The notes: generated from the letters alone by a model not told the origin. A DNA stretch of 64,000 bases from Pandoraea horticolens (GCF_902459555.1 NZ_CABPSM010000001.1:723754-787753), one strand, 5' to 3'. Numbered from the stretch's first letter, positions 18,607-28,324 are shown. A program made the numbers and translations.

Positions 18607-19719
18607 TCAGTTAGCGGCGGTCTTGGTGGCGTCTTTGTGCCAGGTGAACACCACGAACTTGAACGACTTCAGATCGCCGGCCGCGTCATACGCAACCTTG
18701 CCGATCGGCGTGTCGAACGTGTTGGCGTGGAGGTACTTGGCCACCTTTTCCGAGTCGGTGCTCTTCGCGCCGGCGATGCTCTTGGCGATCAGTTGCACGC
18801 CCGTGTAGGCCGGCATCTGGAACGGACCATTCGGATCGCGCTTGGCGTCGGCGAAGGCCTTCACCAGCTTGGCGTTGGCCGGATCGGCGGCGAAGTCGGC
18901 CGGCAGCGTCACGAGCATGCCTTCCGAGGACGGGCCGGCGATGGCCGTCACGTCCTTATTGCCCACCCCTTCCGGGCCCATGAACGTGGCCTTCACGCCT
19001 TGTTCACGCGCCTGACGCAGCAGCAGACCCATTTCCGGGTGATAGCCGCCGAAGTACACGAAGTCCACGCCTTGCGACTTGAGCTTGGTGATGACAGCCG
19101 AGTAGTCCGAGTCGCCGGCGTTGATCCCTTCGAACAGCACGACCGGGATCTTGGCGGCGTCGAGGTCCTTCTTCACCGAGGTGGCGATGCCCTGGCCATA
19201 CGACTGCTTGTCGTGCAGCACGGCAACCTTCTTCGGCTTGACCTTGTTGATGATGTACTGGGCAGCCGCCGGGCCTTGCTGGTCGTCACGGCCGATAGTG
19301 CGGAAGATGAAGTGGCGCTTCTTGCCTTCGGTCAGTTGCGGGGCAGTCGCCGACGGCGTAATCATCACCACACCTTCGTTTTCATAGATGTCCGATGCCG
19401 GGATCGTCGAACCCGAGCACACGTGACCGATCACATACTTAATCTTCTGGCTGACGATCTTGTTGGCGACGGCGACGGCCTGTTTCGGCTCGCATGCATC
19501 GTCCATCATCACGGCTTCCAGCTTGTTACCATTAGCACCGCCTGCCGCATTGATTTCTTCGATGGCGGTCAGCGCACCGGCCTTGACCATGTCGCCGTAT
19601 TGAGCAACCGAGCCACTGAACGGGCCGGCGATGGCGATTTTGACGGTCTCGGCATTGGCGGCCGTTCCAATGAAGGCGAGAGCAGCGGCGACGAACAGGG
19701 ATTTGTGACGGAACTGCAT
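18607..19719 (-). CDS. livK: Periplasmic branched-chain amino acid-binding protein
   Basis: A 370-residue type I periplasmic binding protein. ATG 19719 is taken as start because AAGGAG lies 9 nt ahead; the ATG at 19728 would abut that site directly. A signal peptide runs to about residue 24 (LFVAAALAFIGTAANA|E). IAGPFSGSVAQYGDM, DDACEPKQAVAVANK, HVCSGSTIP and the KQSYGQG segment are typical of LivJ/LivK/BraC proteins. It gives the specificity to the transporter; leucine, isoleucine, valine or a short amide are possible ligands. It is the first gene of the liv operon and so should be the most highly expressed. Confidence 0.93.
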   Translation of the reverse strand: MQFRHKSLFVAAALAFIGTAANAETVKIAIAGPFSGSVAQYGDMVKAGALTAIEEINAAGGANGNKLEAVMMDDACEPKQAVAVANKIVSQKIKYVIGHVCSGSTIPASDIYENEGVVMITPSATAPQLTEGKKRHFIFRTIGRDDQQGPAAAQYIINKVKPKKVAVLHDKQSYGQGIATSVKKDLDAAKIPVVLFEGINAGDSDYSAVITKLKSQGVDFVYFGGYHPEMGLLLRQAREQGVKATFMGPEGVGNKDVTAIAGPSSEGMLVTLPADFAADPANAKLVKAFADAKRDPNGPFQMPAYTGVQLIAKSIAGAKSTDSEKVAKYLHANTFDTPIGKVAYDAAGDLKSFKFVVFTWHKDATKTAAN

Positions 19720-20134
19720 TGTGGACATCTCCTTGATTTGTATTTTTTGACTACCCAGGCATGCGGTGGTCTTGATCGACTGCTGAACCTGTCGGTATTT
19801 GAATCATTCACGCCGTTGGCGGCACGAACGATGCGCCATAGTAGCGTAATACGCAGCCCAATTGAAACAGGTATCCGGGATGCCTTCGAAACCCGTATGA
19901 ACAAAGGGTTTCAAAAGGGTCGGAAGAAAAAAATAAGAGTCGTCACAACGATACTCCGTAATACTACGCAGATAGGAAATCCATTGAAATCGATTCAAAT
20001 CAATAAATCAGGGCCACGTTGAATCGACTGTGCGGATGATCGGAAAGGACATTTTGGATACAATCCGCGATTCATTGGAATCCAATCGTGAAGTTTTGCA
20101 TCCGATGCCGTATATCGATGGATATGCGCACTGG
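19720..20134. other. Non-coding interval between livK and lysR-type gene
   Basis: About 415 bp without a convincing gene. It must hold the livK promoter (minus strand). TTCAAT followed after 17 bp by TACTAT on the minus strand (about 19835-19865) is a weak candidate. The part near 19910-20010 is visibly AT-richer. No terminator with a T-run is clear. Confidence 0.4.
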
Positions 20135-21040
20135 CTACATGGTCAGCGTGTGACGTTGATTGCGCGAGCGCCGTATGAGCGCGAGAAAGGCCGCGAGAAT
20201 CGGTGAGTCGTCGTCTCGCCGGTACATGCAGTTCAGTTCGATGTCCCGCAGGTGCTGGGATTTCAACGGCAGGTACACCACGCCGGGCAGACGCAGGTTC
20301 GCCGCCGACGCTGTCGTCACGCAAACGCCGAAGCGGCTTGCCACCAGCGCAATCGACGTCACGACGTCCTCCACTTCCTGCTCGACCCGCAGCGTGACGC
20401 CCTCGGCACGGAACGCGGCCGCGACTTCCTCGGCGAGGCCGGGCACCGGCGCGTTCGGATAAAGGATCATCCGCTCGTTGTCGAGATCGGCCAGCGTCAA
20501 CGAGGCACGCTCGCATAGCGGATGACCCTCGTAGAGCGCTACCAGAAACGGCTCCCGATGAATCCAGTCGACGACGAGGTCCGGTGCGTCGGGAATCAGG
20601 CGATTGAAGCCGATGGCGATGCGCCGCTCACGCAACGCCGCGATCTGCTCTGTCTTCGACAGGTTGTGCAGACCGATCTTCACTTCGGGACGCTCGGTAT
20701 GAAAGCTCGCCAACAACCGCGGAATGACATCGAGAATGCCCGAACTGAAGATGCCGACGTCGAGGCGTCCGATATAGCCTTCGCCGGCAAGGCGAGTCTG
20801 TTCTTCCGCACGGCGCGCCAGCGACAGGATATTCGGCACCTCGGCGAGCAGCGTCTGCCCGGCGGCGGTCAGTGTGGCACCCTTGGGGGTGCGCACGAAA
20901 AGCGCCGTGCCCAATTGGGCTTCGAGCGCCTGGATGTGACGGGTGAGCGGCGGCTGCGCCATGTTCAACCGCGCTGCCGCCCGCCCGAAATGTCCTTCCT
21001 GCGCGACGGCAAGAAAGTACCGCATCTGCTTGATGTCCAT
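20135..21040 (-). CDS. LysR-type transcriptional regulator of the adjacent oxalocrotonate genes
   Basis: A 301-residue LysR-type regulator starting at ATG 21040 (MDIKQMRYFLAVAQ). The N-terminal HTH (HFGRAAARLNMAQPPLTRHI) is in the CatR/BenM-like style, and the C-terminal effector domain begins near residue 90 (GRLDVGIFSSGILD). It diverges from the tautomerase-hydratase-decarboxylase genes across 150 bp containing an ATACC-N5-GGTAT palindrome, the T-N11-A type box of this family. Expected role: activator of the catabolic genes, with an aromatic-derived inducer (inference). Confidence 0.9.
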   Translation of the reverse strand: MDIKQMRYFLAVAQEGHFGRAAARLNMAQPPLTRHIQALEAQLGTALFVRTPKGATLTAAGQTLLAEVPNILSLARRAEEQTRLAGEGYIGRLDVGIFSSGILDVIPRLLASFHTERPEVKIGLHNLSKTEQIAALRERRIAIGFNRLIPDAPDLVVDWIHREPFLVALYEGHPLCERASLTLADLDNERMILYPNAPVPGLAEEVAAAFRAEGVTLRVEQEVEDVVTSIALVASRFGVCVTTASAANLRLPGVVYLPLKSQHLRDIELNCMYRRDDDSPILAAFLALIRRSRNQRHTLTM

Positions 21041-21080
21041 GGAAATCCCGTCCCGGCGCAACGACCGGTGTCATCACTCA

Positions 21081-21095
21081 ATACCGAAATGGTAT
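21081..21095. promoter_or_regulatory. LysR-type operator palindrome
   Basis: ATACCGAAATGGTAT is a T-N11-A type dyad with perfect 5-bp arms. Half-site-like GGTAT copies follow at about 21112 and 21122 (TTGGTATTGGACGGTATCC). Position between the divergent genes fits a regulator recognition site plus activation sites. Confidence 0.7.
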
Positions 21096-21190
21096 CGGAA
21101 TCTGTAAATTTGGTATTGGACGGTATCCCTCCGGGGCGCGCATCATTGGGCCCGAACGCTCTCTATGCCGCATTTTCAAGGGACAGCATC

Positions 21191-21400
21191 ATGCCAATCG
21201 TACATATCAATCTGATAGAAGGTCGCGACGAAGCCACCGTGAAGGCTTGCGTGAAGGCCGTGGCGCGCACTGTGCATGAAACGCTCGGCGCACCGCTCGA
21301 ATCGATCCGTGTCTATGCCACACAGGTGCCGGCGGCGCACTGGGCCGTGGGCGAACGCACCAAGGACGAGCCGGCGGCGCCGGCCAGGGCAGGCGCGTGA
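21191..21400 (+). CDS. 4-oxalocrotonate tautomerase family protein
   Basis: A 69-residue protein of the tautomerase superfamily. Met removal exposes the catalytic Pro1 ([15 protein letters not shown]); Arg11 of that segment is the usual substrate-binding arginine position. The reaction is ketonisation of 2-hydroxymuconate to 2-oxo-3-hexenedioate in the catechol meta-cleavage pathway. AAGGGA lies about 9 nt before the ATG. Its stop overlaps the start of the hydratase gene. The usual length is 62-70 residues. Confidence 0.88.
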   Translation: MPIVHINLIEGRDEATVKACVKAVARTVHETLGAPLESIRVYATQVPAAHWAVGERTKDEPAAPARAGA

Positions 21401-22230
21401 TGACGGTGAGCACACAACGCGACGCCGCGACGCAGGCGCGCCTGCAGCAGGCGGCCGACGCGCTCCTCGAAGCCGAACGTTCGCATCGCTTCATCGCGCC
21501 GTTGCGCGACACGTATGCGCCGCTGAGCATCGACGACGCCTACGCCATTCAGCGCATCAACACCGAACGGCGTCTGGCTGCCGGGCGCCGTATCGTCGGC
21601 TGCAAGATCGGTCTGACGTCGGTTGCCGTGCAGAAGCAGCTCGGCGTTGACCAGCCCGATTTCGGCATGCTGTTCGACGACATGGGTTACGGCGACGGCG
21701 AACCGATCCCTGCATCGATCCTCACGCAACCGAAGATCGAGGCCGAGATCGCCTTCGTCATCGGCCGGGATTTGCGCGTCGACCACCCAGGCCAGCTCGA
21801 TGTCATCAACGCCATCGAATACGCGCTGCCTGCACTGGAGATCGTTGGCAGCCGCGTCGCCGACTGGAACATCCGCATTACCGACACGATTGCCGATAAC
21901 GCGTCGTCGGCGGCGTATGTGATCGGCAATACGCCGAAGCGGCTCTCCGAATTCGATGTGCGCATGTGCGGCATGGTGATGGAGCGTCGCGGCGAGCCGG
22001 TGTCTGTGGGGGCCGGCGCGGCCTGTCTGGGGAGTCCGATCAACGCCGTGGTGTGGCTTGCTCGGACGATGGCGGCCGTAGGCACGCCGCTTAAGGCCGG
22101 CGACCTGGTGCTCTCCGGCGCCCTCGGCCCGATGGCCGCAGTGACGCCCGGTGACATTTTCGAAACCCGTATCAACGGCCTGGGCTCGGTCCGCGCCGTG
22201 TTCGAACCTGCCAGCGAGGCTGCGCGATGA
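21400..22230 (+). CDS. 2-oxopent-4-enoate hydratase family protein
   Basis: About 276 residues of the fumarylacetoacetase-like hydratase/decarboxylase superfamily (MhpD/XylJ/DmpE, HpaH). ATG 21400 overlaps the tautomerase TGA by one base; a GTG at 21397 is also in frame. Motifs: [31 protein letters not shown] (metal-binding Glu pair) and [15 protein letters not shown]. It would add water to 2-hydroxypenta-2,4-dienoate giving 4-hydroxy-2-oxopentanoate. HpaH, acting on a C7 diacid, is the nearest alternative. In known pathways this protein forms a complex with the decarboxylase encoded next. Confidence 0.85.
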   Translation: MTVSTQRDAATQARLQQAADALLEAERSHRFIAPLRDTYAPLSIDDAYAIQRINTERRLAAGRRIVGCKIGLTSVAVQKQLGVDQPDFGMLFDDMGYGDGEPIPASILTQPKIEAEIAFVIGRDLRVDHPGQLDVINAIEYALPALEIVGSRVADWNIRITDTIADNASSAAYVIGNTPKRLSEFDVRMCGMVMERRGEPVSVGAGAACLGSPINAVVWLARTMAAVGTPLKAGDLVLSGALGPMAAVTPGDIFETRINGLGSVRAVFEPASEAAR

Positions 22231-22988
22231 GCCACATTCATGACTACGCCAAGTTGCTCGACGACGCGGCGCACTTCGCGCATGAGGTCGAGCAGTTCGA
22301 TACCGACAATCGTCTGTCGCTCGATGACGCTTACGCCATTCAGGCCGCATCGCTCGCCCGGCGCGCGCAGCGCGGTGAGACGCGCGTTGGTGTGAAGATG
22401 GGCTTCACGAGCCGCGCGAAGATGATTCAGATGGGGCTGTCCGACGTGATCTGGGGACGTCTCACGTCCGGCATGCAGGTCGAAGAGGGCACGTCCATCG
22501 ACTTCAAGCGCTATGTGCACCCGCGTGTCGAGCCGGAGATCGCCTTCATTCTGAAGAAGCCGCTTGAGGGCAACGTCACGGGTCCGCAGGCGCTGGCCGC
22601 GGTCGAAGCGATTGCACCGGCCATCGAGATCATCGATTCGCGCTACAAGGACTTCAAGTTCACGCTGCCGGAAGTGATTGCCGACAACGCATCGTCGAGC
22701 GGTTTCGTGATCGGCGCCTGGCACGATCCGCATGTCGACTTCTCGAATCTGGGGTTGGCCATGACGATCAACGGCCGTACCGTGCAGGTGGGCTCGACGG
22801 CGGCGCTGCTTGGTCATCCGCTGCGCTCGCTGGTGGCGGCGGCGCGTCTGTCGGCCGCCGCCGGTGAGCCGTTGCAGGCGGGCTGGATCGTGATGGCAGG
22901 CGGCGCTACGCCGGCCGAATACATTCAGCCGGGGCAGTACGTGTCGGTCGAGATGGAGTCGCTCGGTCGCGTGGGCTTCCACGTCTGA
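22227..22988 (+). CDS. 4-oxalocrotonate decarboxylase family protein
   Basis: A 253-residue member of the same superfamily (XylI/DmpH type). [34 protein letters not shown] (metal-binding acidic residues) and [14 protein letters not shown] are visible. The predicted reaction is decarboxylation of 2-oxo-3-hexenedioate to 2-hydroxypenta-2,4-dienoate. It overlaps the hydratase by ATGA, so the three genes form one coupled operon. No aldolase or acylating aldehyde dehydrogenase follows in the window; the next gene is ribD on the other strand. Confidence 0.87.
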   Translation: MSHIHDYAKLLDDAAHFAHEVEQFDTDNRLSLDDAYAIQAASLARRAQRGETRVGVKMGFTSRAKMIQMGLSDVIWGRLTSGMQVEEGTSIDFKRYVHPRVEPEIAFILKKPLEGNVTGPQALAAVEAIAPAIEIIDSRYKDFKFTLPEVIADNASSSGFVIGAWHDPHVDFSNLGLAMTINGRTVQVGSTAALLGHPLRSLVAAARLSAAAGEPLQAGWIVMAGGATPAEYIQPGQYVSVEMESLGRVGFHV

Positions 22989-23037
22989 GCGAGCGCACGG
23001 CGGGCAGAGCGAGCCCTTCCGGGCCGGCAAAGAAGAA

Positions 23038-23069
23038 CGGGGCGCACCGGCCGGTACGCCCCGCGTTTT
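23038..23069. terminator. Intrinsic terminator between decarboxylase and ribD
   Basis: CGGGGCG (23038-23044) pairs with CGCCCCG (23057-23063), with an inner self-complementary ACCGGCCGGT, followed by CGTTTTC. T-run is only four long, so strength is uncertain. Confidence 0.65.
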
Positions 23070-23099
23070 CTTGCTGCTTGCCGTGAGCGCAAGGCCGGC

Positions 23100-24197
23100 T
23101 CAGTCGCGTTTGAAGCGAGCCATGATGCGCAGATCGCTTTCGATCATGCGCACGTCTGTAAAGCTGAGGGCGAGCTTGTCGTCGAGCGACGTGAGCGCGG
23201 GCAGATTGAACATGCCCTGTGCCTCGCCAACGATGCAAGGCGCGAGATAGGTCAGCAACTCATCCACACAGCGTTCGCGCAGCAACGAGCCGTTGAGCTT
23301 GTAGCCGGCTTCCACGTGAATTTCGTTGAGCTGACGCTCACCTAGCGTACGCAGCAGTGCAGACAGTTCGACCTTGCCGCTCGGATTGGGCAGGTCGAGT
23401 ACCTCCACGCCCAGATCGCGCAGGCGCGACGCCCGGGCCGGATCGCCGTTCGCACAGACCACGAGCGCGTTGCCGTTCGTAAGGACCTTGGCGGTCGGGG
23501 AAATCTCCAGACGGGAGTCGACCACGATGCGCAGCGGTGCCCGCGTAGTCTGGACCTCGCGCACCGTGAGTGCCGGATCGTCTTCGCGCACGGTGCCGAT
23601 ACCGGTGAGAATGGCGCATGCCCGAGCGCGCCACGCGTGCCCATCGGCGCGTGCCGCCGGGCCGGTGAGCCACTGGCTCACGCCGTTGTTCAGCGCGGTC
23701 TTGCCGTCGAGGCTCGCGGCCACCTTCAGACGTACCCACGGCGTGCCGCGCACCATGCGCGCGACGAAGCCGATGTTCATTTCGCGCGCTTCCTGTTCCA
23801 GCAGTCCGCAACGAACTTCAATGCCCGCGTCGCGCAGCATCGCCAGGCCGCGCCCCGCCACGAGCGGGTTCGGATCTTCCATCGCGGCGATCACGCGTTT
23901 CACGCCGGCGTCGATAAGCCCCTTTGCACAGGGCGGCGTGCGGCCGTAGTGGCTGCACGGCTCGAGCGTGACGTAGGCCGTCGCGCCGCGCAACGACTCG
24001 CCGCGCGTGCGTGCGTCTTTCATGGCCTGCACTTCGGCGTGATCCTGACCGGCAGGCTGCGTGAAGCCCTCACCGATGACACGGCCGTCCTGCACGATCA
24101 CGCAGCCGACGCGCGGATTCGGCGTCGTGGTGAACATCCCGCGCTCGGCAAGTGCCAGCGCGCGGCGCATGTAAGCAAAATCCTGTTCGGAAAACAT
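23100..24197 (-). CDS. ribD: Bifunctional riboflavin deaminase/reductase RibD
   Basis: A 365-residue enzyme for steps two and three of riboflavin synthesis. The N-terminal cytidine-deaminase-like domain has zinc ligands His53 (DHAEVQAM), Cys81 (TLEPCSH) and Cys90 (TPPCAKG), with Glu55 as proton shuttle. The reductase domain (about 150-365) carries LKVAASLDGKTAL, LTGIGTVREDDPALT and IHVEAGYKLNGSLL. It is separated from ribB and ribH by 10 kb, unlike the compact rib operons of other bacteria. Six bases separate its start from the preceding TPM gene's stop on the same strand. Confidence 0.95.
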   Translation of the reverse strand: MFSEQDFAYMRRALALAERGMFTTTPNPRVGCVIVQDGRVIGEGFTQPAGQDHAEVQAMKDARTRGESLRGATAYVTLEPCSHYGRTPPCAKGLIDAGVKRVIAAMEDPNPLVAGRGLAMLRDAGIEVRCGLLEQEAREMNIGFVARMVRGTPWVRLKVAASLDGKTALNNGVSQWLTGPAARADGHAWRARACAILTGIGTVREDDPALTVREVQTTRAPLRIVVDSRLEISPTAKVLTNGNALVVCANGDPARASRLRDLGVEVLDLPNPSGKVELSALLRTLGERQLNEIHVEAGYKLNGSLLRERCVDELLTYLAPCIVGEAQGMFNLPALTSLDDKLALSFTDVRMIESDLRIMARFKRD

Positions 24198-24203
24198 GAG
24201 ACG

Positions 24204-24749
24204 TCAGATCATCAGCGGCCGGTCGGTCAACGCATTGTCCGGCGCTGCGCCAGCGTGGGCCGGCAGGGATTCGCGCGCAATGCCGCGCAGGGTGTTCAGC
24301 GCGTCGAGCACGCTCTGGACATAACGTTCATCATGGAATCCCGCACTCATTTGGCTAACGACGGTGTCCCACGTGCGGGCCGGCACCCGCGCATGGACGC
24401 CTTTGTCGGCGATCAGCTCGATATCGTGATCGGCGATATTGATGTACAGCAGTATGCCCGTGCGCTCGCCTGTATGGGCGATGCCGAGTTGGTGAAACAG
24501 TTGCACGGCGCGTTGACGGCACGTGTGGCCGTGCCACACCGCAGCCAGCGGCATAGCTGCTTCGATGACCAGACGGATCTCACAGCGGTGCTCGGTTTCC
24601 GATTCCCGGATGGCGGCTTCGAGCGTATCCAGCGCCTTGTCGGGAAAAATCCATCGGGCGTGCGCGCGCCAAGTGCCGAAATGCCGCAACCAGCGTGAGA
24701 CGTCGTGCGGCCTCTGTTGTGTCGTGATCGGTTCTTGTGTCATCGCCAT
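24204..24749 (-). CDS. TPM-domain protein, short form
   Basis: A 181-residue protein with one TPM domain (about residues 30-160): IRESETEHRCEIRLVIEAA, then RTGILLYINIADHDIELIADKG, a typical TPM central strand pattern. No signal peptide or clear transmembrane helix. It starts one base inside the stop of the larger TPM protein (TAATG), so the pair is translationally coupled, and LemA lies just upstream. TPM/LemA trios are common in proteobacteria; their function is uncertain (membrane protein quality control or phosphatase-like activity have been proposed). Confidence 0.8.
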   Translation of the reverse strand: MAMTQEPITTQQRPHDVSRWLRHFGTWRAHARWIFPDKALDTLEAAIRESETEHRCEIRLVIEAAMPLAAVWHGHTCRQRAVQLFHQLGIAHTGERTGILLYINIADHDIELIADKGVHARVPARTWDTVVSQMSAGFHDERYVQSVLDALNTLRGIARESLPAHAGAAPDNALTDRPLMI

Positions 24750-25723
24750 TACCAGTTCCCCGACGAGCCGCCGCCGTCAAATCCACCACCCCCGCCACCG
24801 CCGAAGCCGCCTCCACCACCGCCACCGCCGCCGAAGCCGCCACCGTCGTTACGTCCCCAGCCGCCCCCCAGTCCGCCACCGAGGCCGGCGCCGAATCCGC
24901 CCGCACCGATGCGTCCGCGTTGGCCGGTGAATACGCGTGAGCGCGGGTCGTTGGGATCTCCACCCGGCAGTCCCGGACCGCGGAAGCGTCGGCGGCTCTC
25001 CATGATGACGACCATCGCAATGATGAAGACGATGAAGAGCAGCGGCAGGAAATCAGACAGATCTGAGTGCGGAGCGCGTGTCGAGGGGAGATTCGGCGCG
25101 GGCAGCGCCTCGTTGTTCATGGCGGCCTGCACCGCCGCGACACCCGCCGCCAGTCCGCCGAAGAAGTCGCCGTTGCGGAAATACGGCGCCATCACGTCGC
25201 GCAGGATACGCCCGGAGACCGCGTCGGTGAGTGAGCCTTGCACACCGCGTCCGACTTCGATGCGCATCTTGCGCAGATCGTTCGGATTGTTCTTCGCGAT
25301 GAGCATGATGACGCCGTCGTCCACTCCCTTGCGGCCGGCTTTCCAGGCATCCGCCACGCGAATACTGTACTGGTCGATGGTCTCGGGCGCCGTGCTCGGC
25401 ACCATCAGAATGAAGATCTGACTGCCGCGTTCTTGCTCATATTGCGCGAGTTGTGTCTCGAGGGCGTTGCGTTGCTCGGGTGTGAGCGTTCCCGTCAGGT
25501 CGGTCACGCGCGCGGTGAGTGCGGGCACGGCCACCAGCGTCTCTGCACCGGCCGGCAACGCCAGCCAGCACAGGCAGGCCAGCGCCAGTGCCCAGAGTCC
25601 CCAAAGCAGGTGCGCCGGGACCGCGTGTTGTCGAGCGCGTGCGGCGTTCGTCACCGGATGGCGCGCAGGCAACCCGCCGCAGTCCGGCATGACCGGGGAA
25701 AAGACAGCAGAGACGGCAGCCAT
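24749..25723 (-). CDS. TPM-domain membrane protein with glycine-rich tail (YgcG-like)
   Basis: A 324-residue protein. A signal-like hydrophobic segment lies near residues 40-60 (LLWGLWALALACLCWLALP). Then comes the TPM domain (about 65-200: RVTDLTGTLTPEQRNALE, SQIFILMVPST, DDGVIMLIAKNN), a transmembrane segment (about 226-245, LPLLFIVFIIAMVVIM), and a long Gly/Phe-rich C-terminal tail with runs of glycine ending GGGSSGNW. The start may be further inside; the first 35 residues look unlike a leader. This architecture matches the YgcG family found beside LemA. The tail is probably disordered and cytoplasmic (inference). Confidence 0.82.
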   Translation of the reverse strand: MAAVSAVFSPVMPDCGGLPARHPVTNAARARQHAVPAHLLWGLWALALACLCWLALPAGAETLVAVPALTARVTDLTGTLTPEQRNALETQLAQYEQERGSQIFILMVPSTAPETIDQYSIRVADAWKAGRKGVDDGVIMLIAKNNPNDLRKMRIEVGRGVQGSLTDAVSGRILRDVMAPYFRNGDFFGGLAAGVAAVQAAMNNEALPAPNLPSTRAPHSDLSDFLPLLFIVFIIAMVVIMESRRRFRGPGLPGGDPNDPRSRVFTGQRGRIGAGGFGAGLGGGLGGGWGRNDGGGFGGGGGGGGGFGGGGGGGFDGGGSSGNW

Positions 25724-25733
25724 GACGTGATCC

Positions 25734-26348
25734 TCAGAACTTGACGGTCGGCGCGGTCGAAATGGCCTTCTCGTTTTCCACCGTGAAGTTCGGCTTCGCC
25801 GAGTAGCCGAACATCTTGGCCGTCAGGTTGTTCGGGAACTGACGCACATACACGTTGTAGTCCTGAACCGCTTGAATGTAGCGATTGCGCGCCACGGTAA
25901 TGCGGTTTTCCGTGCCTTCGAGTTGCGATTGCAAGTCTCGGAACAGGCCGTCGGCCTTCAGGTTCGGATAGTTCTCCGAGACGGCCATCAGGCGCGAAAG
26001 TGCGCCGGACAGTTCCCCTTGTGCTTGCTGGAAGCGCTTGAACGCCTCGGGGTCGTTCAGCGTCTCGGGCGTGACGGTGATGCTCGTGGCCTTGGCCCGG
26101 GCGTTGATCACTTCGGTGAGCGTCGATTGCTCGTGCGAAGCGTAGCCCTTGACCGTATTCACCAGATTCGGCACCAGATCGGCGCGGCGCTGGTACTGGT
26201 TGACGACCTCGCTCCAGGCGGCCTTGACGGCTTCGTCCTTGACCTGAATCTGGTTGTATCCGCAGGCAGACAGCAAGGACGTGAGCAGTCCCAGTGCGAG
26301 CCAGCGAACAAACGACTGACGGAACTTTGTCGGCAGCAGCATTTGCAT
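25734..26348 (-). CDS. lemA: LemA family lipoprotein
   Basis: A 204-residue LemA protein. ATG 26348 follows GGGAGA at about 7 nt. The lipobox LLSAC gives acylation at Cys29. The helical LemA body follows (VVNQYQRRADLVPNLVNTVKGYASHE, the most conserved stretch, split here by its own helix breaks) and FPNNLTAKMFGY near the end. LemA proteins are membrane-associated helical bundles of uncertain role, almost always next to TPM proteins, as here: 10 bp separate it from the YgcG-like gene. The three should be one operon. Confidence 0.9.
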   Translation of the reverse strand: MQMLLPTKFRQSFVRWLALGLLTSLLSACGYNQIQVKDEAVKAAWSEVVNQYQRRADLVPNLVNTVKGYASHEQSTLTEVINARAKATSITVTPETLNDPEAFKRFQQAQGELSGALSRLMAVSENYPNLKADGLFRDLQSQLEGTENRITVARNRYIQAVQDYNVYVRQFPNNLTAKMFGYSAKPNFTVENEKAISTAPTVKF

Positions 26349-26458
26349 GGTGTTTCTCCCTGTTGGGGCGGACGGGACCTGCCCGCAGCCCCGGTTCGTT
26401 ACGTGAGCGAATAAAGCCGGTGACTCTGTGCCAGTGACGCGTGCGTGATGCGAGACGT

Positions 26459-27763
26459 TCAGGCGACGGCCCGGAAGGCGTCGCGGGCGGCGTCGAGCGT
26501 GGCGTCGATGATCGTGTCGTCGTGCGTTGCCGAGACAAAGCCTGCTTCGAAGGCGCTCGGCGCGAGATAGACGCCGCGATCGAGCATCGCATGGAAAAAC
26601 TTGTTGAAACGGGCAACGTCGGACGTCGTGACTTCGGCGAAGCTCTGCGGCACGTTGGCGCGGAAGTACAGGCCGAACATGCCGCCGACGCTGTCGCCCG
26701 AGAACGGCACACCGGCTGCCCGTGCCGCGTCGACGAGCCCGGCGACGAGCTTGGACGTGCGCTGGGCCAGATCCTCGTAGAAGCCCGGCGCCTGAATCAG
26801 CTTGAGCGTGGCGAGGCCCGCGGCGACCGCCAGCGGGTTTCCGGAGAGCGTGCCTGCCTGATAGACGCCGCCCAGCGGCGCGAGGTGCGACATGATGTCG
26901 CGTCGACCGCCGAACGCTGCAGCGGGCATGCCGCCGCCGATGACCTTGCCAAGGCAGGTGAGGTCGGCCGCAATGCCGTAGAGCGCTTGCGCACCGCCCA
27001 GACCGACGCGGAACCCGCACATCACTTCGTCGAAGATCAGCACGCTGCCGTGCGCGGTGCACAGCTCGCGCAGCGTTTGCAGGAAGTGACGTGAGCCGCG
27101 CACCAGATTCATGTTGCCGGCCACCGGCTCGACGATCACGGCGGCAATCTCACCGCCTTGCCCGGCGAACAGCTCGCGAAGCTGCTCGACGTTGTTGTAC
27201 TCGAGCACGAGCGTGTCGCGCGTGACTTCGGGCGGCACGCCGGCCGACGACGGCGCGTTGCGCGTCGAATCGGCGAACGTCAGCAGACCCGAACCGGCCT
27301 TGACCAGCAGGCTGTCCGCATGACCGTGATAGCACCCTTCGAACTTGACGATCTTGTTGCGGCCCGTAAAGCCGCGCGCCAGACGCAGCGCGCTCATCGT
27401 GGCCTCGGTGCCGGAGGACACCAGACGCACCTGTTCGATGGATGGCACGAGACGACAGATTTCCTCGGCCATCACCACTTCGGCCTCGGTGGGGGCACCG
27501 AAGCTGAAGCCCTGCGACATGGCCGTTTGCACGGCAGCGACGACGTCCGGATGCAGGTGGCCGACGATCATCGGGCCCCACGAGCCGATGTAGTCGATAT
27601 AACGCGTGCCTTCGGCGTCCCACATGTAGGGGCCTTGTGCACGGGCGATGAAGCGGGGTGTGCCGCCGACCGAGCGGAAGGCGCGGACCGGCGAGTTCAC
27701 GCCGCCGGGAATGGTTTGCTGGGCACGCTCGAAGAGAGCGGCGTTCGTCGTAGATTCGGACAT
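26459..27763 (-). CDS. hemL: Glutamate-1-semialdehyde 2,1-aminomutase
   Basis: A 434-residue PLP enzyme that turns glutamate 1-semialdehyde into 5-aminolevulinate for haem synthesis by the C5 route. PLP lysine is Lys273 in [30 protein letters not shown] at the N-terminus, [16 protein letters not shown] and the [10 protein letters not shown] aspartate are family signatures. It is monocistronic, with a 135-bp divergent region shared with rnk. Confidence 0.96.
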   Translation of the reverse strand: MSESTTNAALFERAQQTIPGGVNSPVRAFRSVGGTPRFIARAQGPYMWDAEGTRYIDYIGSWGPMIVGHLHPDVVAAVQTAMSQGFSFGAPTEAEVVMAEEICRLVPSIEQVRLVSSGTEATMSALRLARGFTGRNKIVKFEGCYHGHADSLLVKAGSGLLTFADSTRNAPSSAGVPPEVTRDTLVLEYNNVEQLRELFAGQGGEIAAVIVEPVAGNMNLVRGSRHFLQTLRELCTAHGSVLIFDEVMCGFRVGLGGAQALYGIAADLTCLGKVIGGGMPAAAFGGRRDIMSHLAPLGGVYQAGTLSGNPLAVAAGLATLKLIQAPGFYEDLAQRTSKLVAGLVDAARAAGVPFSGDSVGGMFGLYFRANVPQSFAEVTTSDVARFNKFFHAMLDRGVYLAPSAFEAGFVSATHDDTIIDATLDAARDAFRAVA

Positions 27764-27898
27764 GAATTCGGCTTTTTGAGACGTCTTGATGCGTCGATTC
27801 TAGCGGATGGCGATCAAGTCCGGGACTTCTCGCCGCGCGGGGCTTCTGTTAGATTGAATGCCACACTCTCAACGTCAAGGAAAAACAGGCCCGTCGAC

Positions 27899-28324
27899 AT
27901 GTCCACCGTTCACACTCAACGCCCCTCGATCACTGTCTCGACTCTCGACCTCGAACGCCTGGAAGCGCTTATGGCGCAGGCACCGCGTGCGGCATTGCCG
28001 TATGTGGAGGCACTCGAAACAGAGCTTGCCCGGGCGAGCGTCGTCGATCCGGAGCAAATTCCGGCTGACGTCGCCACGATGAATTCGGTGGTGCGCTATC
28101 GTGATCTCGCCACGCAGCAGGCGCACCGTGCGACGCTGGTGTACCCGCAGCATCTGGCGAGCACGCAAAGCGGTATTTCGGTACTGGCGCCTGTGGGCAG
28201 TGCGCTGCTTGGTCTGCGCGTCGGCCAGTCGATTCGCTGGCAAGTGCCGGGTGGCCACCTGATCGAGCTGGAATTGCTCGGTATCGATTACCAGCCCGAA
28301 GCCGCTGGCGAATACCACCGCTGA
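27899..28324 (+). CDS. rnk: Regulator of nucleoside diphosphate kinase (Rnk/GreA-like)
   Basis: A 141-residue protein with an N-terminal helical arm (about 1-60) and a GreA/GreB-type C-terminal FKBP-like domain (about 65-135): RYRDLATQQAHRATLVYP, then ISVLAPVGSALLGLRVGQSI and GGHLIELELLGIDYQP. Rnk proteins bind RNA polymerase near the secondary channel and were named for effects on nucleoside diphosphate kinase. AAGGA lies rather far (about 17 nt) ahead of the ATG. A hairpin after the stop (28347-28364, GGGAGAT-TCGG-ATCTCCC) lacks a T-run. Confidence 0.88.
   Translation: MSTVHTQRPSITVSTLDLERLEALMAQAPRAALPYVEALETELARASVVDPEQIPADVATMNSVVRYRDLATQQAHRATLVYPQHLASTQSGISVLAPVGSALLGLRVGQSIRWQVPGGHLIELELLGIDYQPEAAGEYHR

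Noticed and set aside
24740..24945. Repeat-rich GCC/CCACC tract that resembles a simple repeat or CRISPR-like array
   Set aside because: It is the glycine-codon tail of the TPM protein; no regular spacers.
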